Source of the DNA: an uncultured Thiotrichaceae bacterium
GTDB taxonomy: Bacteria > Pseudomonadota > Gammaproteobacteria > Thiotrichales > Thiotrichaceae
NCBI GenBank assembly: GCA_902727945.1
Contig: CACVAV010000167.1
Span: 1-6,596 of the forward strand
Reading direction: 5' to 3'
Length of the DNA stretch: 6,596 bases
In this document: in pieces, positions 1-5,567 of the stretch
Layout: each line of letters starts with the position of its first letter
Position numbering within the stretch: the stretch's first letter is position 1
Program-made: the position numbers and the translations under genes
Notes under the pieces: model-generated
What the model saw: the letters and a program-made list of their open reading frames with translations, nothing else
Told to the model about the DNA's origin: nothing
The model's database searches: none

Positions 1-37
1 AAAAAAGGGCTTGCCCGGTTCTACAGGCAAGCCCTTT
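1..37 (-). terminator. Intrinsic terminator after amtB
   Basis: A perfect 12-bp inverted repeat (arms 4-15 and 26-37, core GGGCTTGCC) encloses a 10-nt loop. Read on the minus strand, the hairpin is followed by at least six T residues (1-6), and the run may continue beyond the window edge. It starts 22 bp past the amtB stop codon, so it should end the glnK-amtB transcript. In the plus direction the hairpin is followed only by a short TTTCT, so termination from that side would be weak. Confidence 0.9.
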
Positions 38-58
38 CTATGGAAAAAAGTCCGGCGT

Positions 59-1342
59 TTACTTAGTAAACTCAGGATAAGCTTCCATACCACACTCACT
101 CACATCAGCGCCTTCGTACTCTTCTTCCTCAGAAATACGCAGTCCCATGATGACTTTGATCACTATCCATGTGACCAGTGATGCTCCAAATACCCAACCA
201 AAGATCACCGCAGCGCCAAAGGCCTGAGCGATAAATGATGCACCGTCATTAGTAATTGGTACAATCATCAGGCCGAATAAGCCGACCACACCGTGCACAG
301 AAATAGCACCCACCGGGTCATCAATGCGCATTTTATCCAGTGTCAGGATAGAGAACACCACAATCACACCACCACCCATGCCAAATACGGTGGCTAGTAA
401 AGGTGTCGGCGTAGAAGGTTCAGCAGTGATAGCAACCAGACCTGCTAATGCACCATTAAGTGCCATCGTCAGGTCAGCTTTACCGAATAATAAGCGGGCT
501 GTTAATAATGCAGCGATAGCACCACCAGCGGCAGCTGCATTGGTATTGAGGAATACCATCGCGACTGCATTGGCATTGCTGATGTCACCTAATTTTAATA
601 CAGAGCCACCGTTAAAGCCGAACCAACCCATCCATAAGATGAAAGTACCCAGCGTTGCCAGTGGTAAGTTAGCGCCGGGAATCGCGTTGATCTGACCGTC
701 GCTACCGTATTTGCCTTTACGTGCACCCAATAACAATACGCCCGCTAATGCTGCTGCGGCACCCGCCATGTGCACAATGCCTGAACCGGCAAAGTCAGAG
801 AAGCCGCTTTCGCCTACTTTCAGCTCGAATAGGCCAAATACTGCGTTACCACCCCATGTCCAGCTACCTTCCATCGGGTAGATGAAGCCGGTCATAACTA
901 CTGTGAATAACAGGAACGCCCATAACTTCATGCGCTCTGCGACTGCGCCGGAGACGATGGACATGGCTGTTGCTACGAAGACTACCTGAAAGAAGAAGTC
1001 AGAGGCATTGGAGTAAACCGAATCACCGTCGAAACCCGCTTCAGTGGATTCTTTCAGCACACTGGCGACCAGTGCATCGGCACTTTCTGCACCATCCAGT
1101 GCAATGCCATTCAGGAAGAGGCCGCCGCCATACATAATGTCGTAACCGACAATCAGATACATAATGCAGGCAATAGAGTAGAGCGCCACATTTTTAGTCA
1201 GGATTTCAGTGGTACTTTTAGTCCGGACCAGGCCTGCTTCCAACATGGCGAAGCCCGCTGCCATCCACATAACCAATGCGCCACAGACGAGAAAATAAAA
1301 CGTATCCATCGCGTACTGTAAGTGAAAAATTTGTGTTTCCAT
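59..1342 (-). CDS. amtB: Ammonium channel AmtB (Amt/Mep/Rh family)
   Basis: Inner-membrane ammonium transport protein, 427 aa, close to the usual family length. About 11 membrane segments are visible, the first at residues 14-36 and the last at about 372-400. The twin pore histidines are H191 (in the DFAGSGIVH motif) and H350 (in ISVHG). They correspond to E. coli mature H168 and H318. The outer-gate phenylalanines align as F118/F122 (FQVVF) and the inner one as F243 in WFGFN. The cytoplasmic tail keeps the GLR..EEEE.EG.DV pattern that couples the channel to PII proteins. Unlike E. coli AmtB, no cleavable signal peptide precedes the first membrane segment, and the loop at residues 73-116 is long and acidic. 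The ATG start has an AGGGA ribosome site 7 nt upstream (1350-1354). It lies 85 bp downstream of glnK and is almost certainly cotranscribed with it. Family assignment is very secure. Confidence 0.97.
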   Translation of the reverse strand: METQIFHLQYAMDTFYFLVCGALVMWMAAGFAMLEAGLVRTKSTTEILTKNVALYSIACIMYLIVGYDIMYGGGLFLNGIALDGAESADALVASVLKESTEAGFDGDSVYSNASDFFFQVVFVATAMSIVSGAVAERMKLWAFLLFTVVMTGFIYPMEGSWTWGGNAVFGLFELKVGESGFSDFAGSGIVHMAGAAAALAGVLLLGARKGKYGSDGQINAIPGANLPLATLGTFILWMGWFGFNGGSVLKLGDISNANAVAMVFLNTNAAAAGGAIAALLTARLLFGKADLTMALNGALAGLVAITAEPSTPTPLLATVFGMGGGVIVVFSILTLDKMRIDDPVGAISVHGVVGLFGLMIVPITNDGASFIAQAFGAAVIFGWVFGASLVTWIVIKVIMGLRISEEEEYEGADVSECGMEAYPEFTK

Positions 1343-1369
1343 GATCGTTTCCCTGTATATCTATTTCTG

Positions 1370-1388
1370 TAGAAGTCGAAAACTTCTA
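1370..1388 (-). other. Small hairpin in the glnK-amtB intergenic space
   Basis: A perfect 7-bp inverted repeat (TAGAAGT, 1370-1376; ACTTCTA, 1382-1388) has a 5-nt loop. It sits midway between the glnK stop and the amtB ribosome binding site. No T-run follows it on the minus strand, so it is not an intrinsic terminator. It could be an RNA stability or processing element that tunes amtB against glnK, but it could also be chance. What is seen is only the dyad. Confidence 0.4.
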
Positions 1389-1427
1389 TGCTTGATGGTG
1401 AAATGTCTTCATCTTTGTAATCGGCTA

Positions 1428-1766
1428 TTACAATGCTGAGTCGTCAGTTTCACCGGTACGGATGCGCACGGCTTGTTCGATTGGGGTAACAAAAATTTTG
1501 CCATCACCGATTTTTCCTGAATTAGCAGATTTGGTGATCACTTCAATTACCTGATCGGCCATTGAATCGCTGACAGCCGCTTCCAGTTTGATTTTAGGCA
1601 GGAAATCGACTACATATTCTGCGCCACGGTATAGCTCGGTGTGTCCTTTCTGGCGGCCAAATCCTTTTACTTCAGTGACAGTGATACCTTTTATGCCCAC
1701 TTCGCCCAAAGCATCGCGTACATCATCAAGCTTGAAGGGCTTGATAATGGCTGTAATTAATTTCAT
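1428..1766 (-). CDS. glnK: PII nitrogen regulatory protein (GlnK type)
   Basis: Trimeric PII signal protein, 112 aa, exactly the E. coli GlnB/GlnK length. It reads 2-oxoglutarate, ATP and ADP. When paired with amtB, it normally binds and blocks the channel at high nitrogen. The T-loop is intact: residues 34-51 contain KGFGRQKGH, then ELYRGAEY, with Y51 as the expected uridylylation site. The C-terminal PII signature GKIGDGKIFV spans 84-93, and R101 and R103 complete the nucleotide site. Position upstream of amtB and the N-terminal L3 and T5 favour GlnK. V52 and D54 look more like E. coli GlnB, so the paralogue name rests mainly on context. The ATG start has an AGGAG ribosome site (1775-1779) 8 nt upstream. 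Transcription probably starts near 1807 from the sigma-54 promoter. Confidence 0.95.
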   Translation of the reverse strand: MKLITAIIKPFKLDDVRDALGEVGIKGITVTEVKGFGRQKGHTELYRGAEYVVDFLPKIKLEAAVSDSMADQVIEVITKSANSGKIGDGKIFVTPIEQAVRIRTGETDDSAL

Positions 1767-1774
1767 AGGGGTAA

Positions 1775-1779
1775 CTCCT
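1775..1779 (-). promoter_or_regulatory. glnK ribosome binding site
   Basis: AGGAG on the minus strand lies 8 nt before the glnK ATG. It is the strongest Shine-Dalgarno sequence in the window and fixes the glnK start. Confidence 0.75.
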
Positions 1780-1817
1780 GATATTAACGATTAATGTTGT
1801 AACGTTACCTTCAGCTA

Positions 1818-1833
1818 AGCAAAAGCTGTGCCA
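1818..1833 (-). promoter_or_regulatory. Sigma-54 (-24/-12) promoter of glnK-amtB
   Basis: The minus strand reads TGGCACAGCTTTTGCT. The established sigma-54 consensus is TGGCAC, G, four bases, TTGCW, and this differs only at the poorly conserved seventh position. The GG and GC dinucleotides are spaced correctly. The predicted start is about 12 nt past the GC, near 1807, giving a leader of about 40 nt before the glnK ATG. Such promoters need an enhancer-binding ATPase, and a matching NtrC-type site lies upstream. Confidence 0.88.
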
Positions 1834-1909
1834 ATGCTATTATCGTTATGATTTTAATGATTATTTTTGTTTTTTGTGTGCGGTCAGCGAATATTCAAAA
1901 TAAAATGAA

Positions 1910-1924
1910 GCACTAAAATAGTGC
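1910..1924 (-). promoter_or_regulatory. NtrC-type enhancer binding site
   Basis: A perfect dyad, GCACTA-AAA-TAGTGC, matches the core of known NtrC sites such as those upstream of E. coli glnA (GCACTA...GGTGC type). Its centre (1917) is about 110 bp upstream of the predicted sigma-54 start, the usual enhancer distance. The stretch between the two (about 1840-1905) is strongly AT-rich, which would help looping. A lone half-site GGTGCA lies at 1939-1944, but I see no second complete site. Confidence 0.75.
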
Positions 1925-1981
1925 ATTAGTTTCGTTGGGGTGCACTGCTGCATGCTTTATGGTGGAGCAAAATAGTGGGAC

Positions 1982-2008
1982 AAAAAAAAGCCAGACATGG
2001 TGCCTGGC
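1982..2008 (-). terminator. Intrinsic terminator after amiB
   Basis: On the minus strand an 8-bp stem (GCCAGGCA with TGTCTGGC, arms 2001-2008 and 1990-1997, one G-U pair) closes a 3-nt loop. It is followed at once by eight T residues (1989-1982). It lies 32 bp past the amiB stop. It should end the nnr-tsaE-amiB transcript before the glnK control region, keeping the two units separate. Confidence 0.88.
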
Positions 2009-2040
2009 AAAGGTTTTATCGGGGGCTGGAATTTAAAATA

Positions 2041-3444
2041 TCACGTGGGGATTTTGAGTTTCTGGCCGACACGTATCGTACTTGAGCGCAGTCTGTTCGC
2101 TGATTTAATGGCTGAGACAGAAACACCGTGGCGATCAGCAATCTTCGACAATGAATCACCGGATCTGACGACATAGTTATTAGTTCTGGCGGAGGCACGT
2201 TGCACTCTTGGTGTCCGGCTGCCACCACGAACTGTGTTCGGCGCATGAGCTATCTGAAATTTTCTGACGCCTTTGAACATCGCATCTGCCAGTTTCTGCT
2301 GATAACTGGCGGTACGTAAGCGTTTTTCTTCCTGTGGGTTACTGATGAAGGCTGTTTCAACTAACACGGAAGGAATATCAGGCGCTTTAAGCACAACAAA
2401 TCCCGCGCTCTCAACCTTGCTACGCAGGGGGTTGCTGACTCTTGCTAATTCACTCAGGGTAGATTTTGCCAGTTCCAGGCTACGATCCATGGTCTCGTTC
2501 TGACTCAGATCCAGTAGGATAGAAGCAACTTTGGCGCTATTACCGGCCAGTCTGACATCACCAATTTTGACTTCATAAGCTGAATTTTCACTCTTGGCCA
2601 GCAGTTTCGCTGCTTCACTGGAAGCGCCTTTATCAGACAGGATATAAACCGATGAACCGCGAATGCGTGAGCTATGGCTGGCATCAGCGTGAACCGATAC
2701 AAATAAGTCTGCGTTATTATTGCGTGCAATATCAATGCGCTTACGCAAAGGTACAAATGTATCATTGCTACGGGTCATAATAGCCCGCATGCCCGGCGCT
2801 GCATCAATGCGTGCTTTAAGGCGGCGACTGACTGCCAGTACAACATCTTTTTCACGGGTGCCTTTCCGGCCTATCGCGCCCGGATCATGACCGCCGTGCC
2901 CGGGGTCAATGACGACCACAAAGTTGTCTTGACGGGATGGGGCTGGCGTAGTACTTCTTGCCGGAGTGGGCGCTCTTCTTTGCGCGGGTGCTTGTTTCTG
3001 TGCGGCCTTAACTGCCGCGCCGGTACGTAATGAAACCGTCAATACCTGAGAGCCGCCCTGAGCTTTCATGTTGGATGATATTTTTACAGGGCTGTTTAAA
3101 TCAAGTACAACCCGCAGTTTGCCACCGCTGTGCGTGGCATAACGAATGCCGGTCAATGGATGACGTTGTTGTTTACCTTGTTGGAGGTTGCCTTGCATTT
3201 TTGTCTTTTGCAGGTCAATCACAACCCGATTCGGGTTTTTTAGTGTGAATACTTTGTATTTAACAGCACTATTAAGAATAAATGATACGTTTACGCTTCC
3301 GTTGTTACCTGATAACTTCGCAGCGGTCAGTTTGCCGCTTGTGGCTGCGAATAGATTTGTCGAAATAAAAGGTGTGCTGAACAACCCGGCTGTACTACCG
3401 AGTTTCAGCAAAAAATTCCGCCGTGTTAATTGTGTATTTTCCAT
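2041..3444 (-). CDS. amiB: N-acetylmuramoyl-L-alanine amidase, AmiB/AmiC type, with Tat signal and LysM
   Basis: Periplasmic zinc amidase that cuts the stem peptide from MurNAc to split septal peptidoglycan in cell separation; 467 aa from the chosen ATG. An N-terminal twin-arginine signal has TRRNFLL at residues 6-12, a hydrophobic stretch, and a likely cleavage near LFA-A (residues 32-33). An AMIN targeting domain spans about 37-140, and an Ala/Pro/Arg/Gln-rich linker about 142-172. The Amidase_3 domain covers about 175-397, with zinc ligands H183 (DPGHGG), E198 and H252 (SVHADA) and catalytic E363 (VETAF). The segment at about 273-336, including SEN at 285-287, matches the autoinhibitory insert released by EnvC/NlpD-type activators. 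A LysM domain (about 424-466) ends the protein. The ATG is preferred because GGTGA lies 5 nt upstream. An in-frame GTG at 3453 would add three residues. E. coli AmiB uses Sec and lacks LysM, so the symbol rests on position next to tsaE; it could equally be called AmiC-like. Confidence 0.93.
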   Translation of the reverse strand: MENTQLTRRNFLLKLGSTAGLFSTPFISTNLFAATSGKLTAAKLSGNNGSVNVSFILNSAVKYKVFTLKNPNRVVIDLQKTKMQGNLQQGKQQRHPLTGIRYATHSGGKLRVVLDLNSPVKISSNMKAQGGSQVLTVSLRTGAAVKAAQKQAPAQRRAPTPARSTTPAPSRQDNFVVVIDPGHGGHDPGAIGRKGTREKDVVLAVSRRLKARIDAAPGMRAIMTRSNDTFVPLRKRIDIARNNNADLFVSVHADASHSSRIRGSSVYILSDKGASSEAAKLLAKSENSAYEVKIGDVRLAGNSAKVASILLDLSQNETMDRSLELAKSTLSELARVSNPLRSKVESAGFVVLKAPDIPSVLVETAFISNPQEEKRLRTASYQQKLADAMFKGVRKFQIAHAPNTVRGGSRTPRVQRASARTNNYVVRSGDSLSKIADRHGVSVSAIKSANRLRSSTIRVGQKLKIPT

Positions 3445-3448
3445 AATT

Positions 3449-3455
3449 CTCACCC
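3449..3455 (-). promoter_or_regulatory. amiB ribosome binding site
   Basis: GGGTGAG on the minus strand contains GGTGA, which pairs with the end of 16S rRNA, 5 nt before the ATG at 3444. The alternative GTG start (3451-3453) lies inside this site, so the site decides the start. The 12-bp hairpin at 3462-3491 ends only 6 nt upstream. Confidence 0.6.
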
Positions 3456-3461
3456 GTAAAC

Positions 3462-3491
3462 GTCCGATAATTTCTGAGAAAATTATCGGAC
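3462..3491 (-). other. Strong 12-bp hairpin ahead of amiB
   Basis: A perfect 12-bp inverted repeat (GTCCGATAATTT at 3462-3473; its complement at 3480-3491) has a 6-nt loop. It lies 17 nt before the amiB ATG, inside the tsaE-amiB spacer. On the minus strand it is followed by GTTTACGG rather than a T-run, so it does not look like an ordinary terminator. It may be an RNA element in the amiB leader (stability, attenuation or processing) or a DNA operator. The dyad is certain; the role is inference. Confidence 0.6.
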
Positions 3492-3492
3492 A

Positions 3493-3508
3493 TGAAGCAA
3501 AGGCTTCA
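3493..3508 (-). other. Second hairpin, adjoining the 12-bp hairpin
   Basis: A perfect 6-bp inverted repeat (TGAAGC 3493-3498; GCTTCA 3503-3508) has a 4-nt loop. A single nucleotide separates it from the 12-bp hairpin, so the two would form back-to-back stem-loops in an RNA reading toward amiB. No T-run follows. Confidence 0.45.
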
Positions 3509-3520
3509 CTTAACTATATT

Positions 3521-3548
3521 ACTCTAGCGTATCGATATTTAATTTCAA
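3521..3548 (-). promoter_or_regulatory. Possible sigma-70 promoter for amiB
   Basis: On the minus strand TTGAAA (3543-3548) and TAGAGT (3521-3526) are 16 bp apart. They match the -35 and -10 consensus at five and four of six positions. The predicted start near 3514 would put both hairpins at the very 5' end of a leader of about 70 nt. The region is AT-rich, so a chance match is quite possible. amiB may also be read through from tsaE. Confidence 0.3.
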
Positions 3549-3567
3549 GTGTTTTTTTATGAAGTTC

Positions 3568-4056
3568 TCATAAGCTTTTGATATTAATCAAAAATGAAGA
3601 TTCTATGTTTATTTTTCTACTGGTATCAGAAATACTAATGATTAACCGTATGTCAGCCGTTGGTAAATAGTTTTCACCGCGTTCAGGCCATTCCAGCAGA
3701 CAAACGGAGGTGGGTGAAAAATAATCCCGGAAACCGATGTATTCCAGTTCGTCCGGTTCTCCTAAGCGGTAAAGATCGAAGTGATAAATGTCCCTGCCAT
3801 TCAGGTGGTAAGGTTCAACCAGTGTGTAAGTCGGACTTTTGACAACACCCGGGTGCCCTAGTGATTGCAGGAATCCGCGAACCAGTGTTGTTTTGCCCGC
3901 CCCGAGGTCGCCTTGTAAGGTAATCACGCAGCCTTTATTATCCGGCAGGTTGCGTGCGAGTGCGGCACCAAAAGCCAGCATGTTGGCTTCACCTTCAACG
4001 AAGTACTCCTGTTGATAGGGGTAGGTGGTTTTGGCCGTTCTGGTCGTTTCGGTCAT
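3568..4056 (-). CDS. tsaE: tRNA threonylcarbamoyladenosine biosynthesis ATPase TsaE
   Basis: Cytoplasmic P-loop ATPase that works with TsaB, TsaC and TsaD to make t6A at position 37 of ANN-decoding tRNAs; 162 aa, slightly longer than E. coli TsaE (about 153). The Walker A motif is GDLGAGKTT at 49-57 with K55. The switch-like SPTYTLV is at 74-80, HFDLYRL at 92-98, and the family EWPERG motif at 122-127. All are intact. The ATG overlaps the nnr stop codon as ATGA (4053-4056), which points to translational coupling. This nnr-tsaE order is typical of gammaproteobacteria. The last 20 or so codons are clearly more AT-rich than the rest and run into the AT-rich spacer before amiB. Confidence 0.95.
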   Translation of the reverse strand: MTETTRTAKTTYPYQQEYFVEGEANMLAFGAALARNLPDNKGCVITLQGDLGAGKTTLVRGFLQSLGHPGVVKSPTYTLVEPYHLNGRDIYHFDLYRLGEPDELEYIGFRDYFSPTSVCLLEWPERGENYLPTADIRLIISISDTSRKINIESSFLINIKSL

Positions 4057-5567
4057 GGATTTACCTGGCTGCGTAATTGTCCGATAACATCACTGGCCAG
4101 CAAGCCGCGTTCACCACCTTGCATGGCTGCCTGATCCGCCGCCTCCGCATGGATTTGCACGCCAATGTGTGCTGCCGTCATATTGTCCAGTCCCTGCGCT
4201 AACAAGGCCGTTATTATACCGGTTAATACATCGCCCATTCCACCTGAAGCCATGCCCGGATTGCCGGATGTGCAGAATGCTACGCCCTGTTTTGAGGCAA
4301 TCAGTGTGCCCGCGCCTTTGAGTACACAAACACCACCAAAACGTTGCTGTAATGTACGGGCTGCTTTTACCCGGTCGGCTTCAATATTGGCAGTACTGCA
4401 AACCAATAAACGCGCCGCCTCAGCAGGGTGGGGTGTTAGTATCCAGTTGTCCTGCCGCCGGTTCATGCCTGCCAGCAAATTCAGCGCATCCGCATCAATC
4501 ACTAGTGGCAGTCCGGTATCTAACGCCAGTAGTAACAGTTGTTGCGCCCATGCATCCTTGCCTAAGCCGGGGCCGATACCCAACGCAGTTTTTTTATCGG
4601 GTAATGAACGCAGTTGTTGCACCGGATCTGCTGATGCTATGGCATGCACCATCAATTCCGGACGGTTGAGGTTTAGCCATGCTGCATGCGCAGGATGGGT
4701 GGCAATAGATACCAGCCCGCTGCCACAACGTAATGCTGCCGCGCCGGCCAGTTGAATGGCACCACTCATGCCTGCCGTGCCGCCAATCAGCAATGAATGA
4801 CCATGCTGGCCTTTATGAGCATGGCGCAGGCGTGGTTTCAGGGCTGCTTTAATAGCCGCCTGACTAATAATGTGCTGATCTGTCGGCACTCCGGTGAAAG
4901 CTTCGTCAGGAATATCCAACCCTGCCAGTTGAATCTCGCCGGTATATTGTCTGGCCTGGCCAGTGAGCAAGCCTTGTTTCATCGCTATAAAAGTAACGGT
5001 TAAGTCAGCCGCTACTGCAATACCACAAGCCTGTCCGGTATCGGCGTGTAAACCGGAAGGAATATCCATGGCCAGCACATCAGCAGAGTGAGTGTTTATC
5101 TGCTCAATGGCTTGCTGAAACAAACCGGTCACTTCCCGCTGTAGGCCGGTGCCGAGTAGCGCGTCAACGATCAGGTCACAGTCCGGCAGAGACTGATCCG
5201 GTTCAAATGCCGCGACTTTACCGTCTGCTGCGATGTAATCCAGATAAGCTTGTTGTGCGTCGCCGCCAAGTTTCCCGCTATCGACAACGGTTTGCACATT
5301 AACCTGCCACCCGGTCGCCAGCGCGAGCCGTGCAAAAACATAACCATCACCCGCATTATTACCCGCACCACAGATTACGCAGACCGATTGTGCTTCAGGC
5401 CAGTGTTTGCCTGCCAGATCAAAAGCAGCCTGTGCTGCACGGGTCATGAGTAAATAACCCGGTAGTTTAAATACTTCAATCGCTATGCGATCTAATTCAC
5501 GCACTTGTTGAGTGGTGTACACTGCGTGCTTTCTTTGTTGCTCGTCCACGTTATGCCTGACTCTCAT
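4053..5567 (-). CDS. nnr: Bifunctional NAD(P)H-hydrate epimerase / ADP-dependent NAD(P)H-hydrate dehydratase
   Basis: Metabolite-repair enzyme that returns damaged NADHX and NADPHX to NAD(P)H; 504 aa from the chosen start. The N-terminal YjeF_N epimerase half (about residues 16-225) has CGAGNNAGDGYVFAR at 66-80, DALLGTG at 135-141 and DIPSGLHADTG at 168-178. The C-terminal ribokinase-like dehydratase half (about 240-500) has KG.HG..LLIGG at 252-263, GPGLG at 332-336, DADALNLL at 358-365, TPHPAEAARLL at 378-388, and GNPGMASGGMGD at 435-446, whose final D446 is the expected catalytic aspartate. Both halves look intact. The ATG at 5567 is the only nearby ATG and gives an N-terminus like that of the E. 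coli protein. No strong ribosome site is visible. An in-frame TTG at 5624 would add 19 residues and push deeper into queG; a GTG at 5549 is also possible. First gene of nnr-tsaE-amiB. Confidence 0.95.
   Translation of the reverse strand: MRVRHNVDEQQRKHAVYTTQQVRELDRIAIEVFKLPGYLLMTRAAQAAFDLAGKHWPEAQSVCVICGAGNNAGDGYVFARLALATGWQVNVQTVVDSGKLGGDAQQAYLDYIAADGKVAAFEPDQSLPDCDLIVDALLGTGLQREVTGLFQQAIEQINTHSADVLAMDIPSGLHADTGQACGIAVAADLTVTFIAMKQGLLTGQARQYTGEIQLAGLDIPDEAFTGVPTDQHIISQAAIKAALKPRLRHAHKGQHGHSLLIGGTAGMSGAIQLAGAAALRCGSGLVSIATHPAHAAWLNLNRPELMVHAIASADPVQQLRSLPDKKTALGIGPGLGKDAWAQQLLLLALDTGLPLVIDADALNLLAGMNRRQDNWILTPHPAEAARLLVCSTANIEADRVKAARTLQQRFGGVCVLKGAGTLIASKQGVAFCTSGNPGMASGGMGDVLTGIITALLAQGLDNMTAAHIGVQIHAEAADQAAMQGGERGLLASDVIGQLRSQVNP

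Noticed and set aside
324..695. Plus-strand open frame of 123 codons opposite amtB
   Set aside because: It is the antisense shadow of a well-supported amtB; its product shows no recognisable domain and it has no evident ribosome site.
1838..1905. IHF site between the enhancer and the sigma-54 promoter
   Set aside because: The stretch is AT-rich and would suit bending, but I found no acceptable match to WATCAA-N4-TTR on either strand.
1941..1957. Possible second NtrC site
   Set aside because: TGCACT on one side is matched only by ATGCTT on the other, with spacing one base off the perfect site at 1910-1924.
3445..3453. Upstream GTG start for amiB
   Set aside because: The GTG lies within the ribosome binding site that serves the ATG at 3444 and has no good site of its own; it would add only three residues.
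3188..3562. Plus-strand open frame crossing the amiB start and the hairpins
   Set aside because: Mostly antisense to amiB, with no domain and no promoter or ribosome site that I can see.
4165..4755. Plus-strand open frame of 196 codons opposite nnr
   Set aside because: It is antisense to the conserved dehydratase domain; its low-complexity Ala/Ser/Pro/Cys-rich product is typical of a reverse-frame shadow.
5466..5496. Sigma-70 promoter for queG inside nnr
   Set aside because: TCTAAT at 5491-5496 is a fair -10, but no reasonable -35 lies at the correct spacing.
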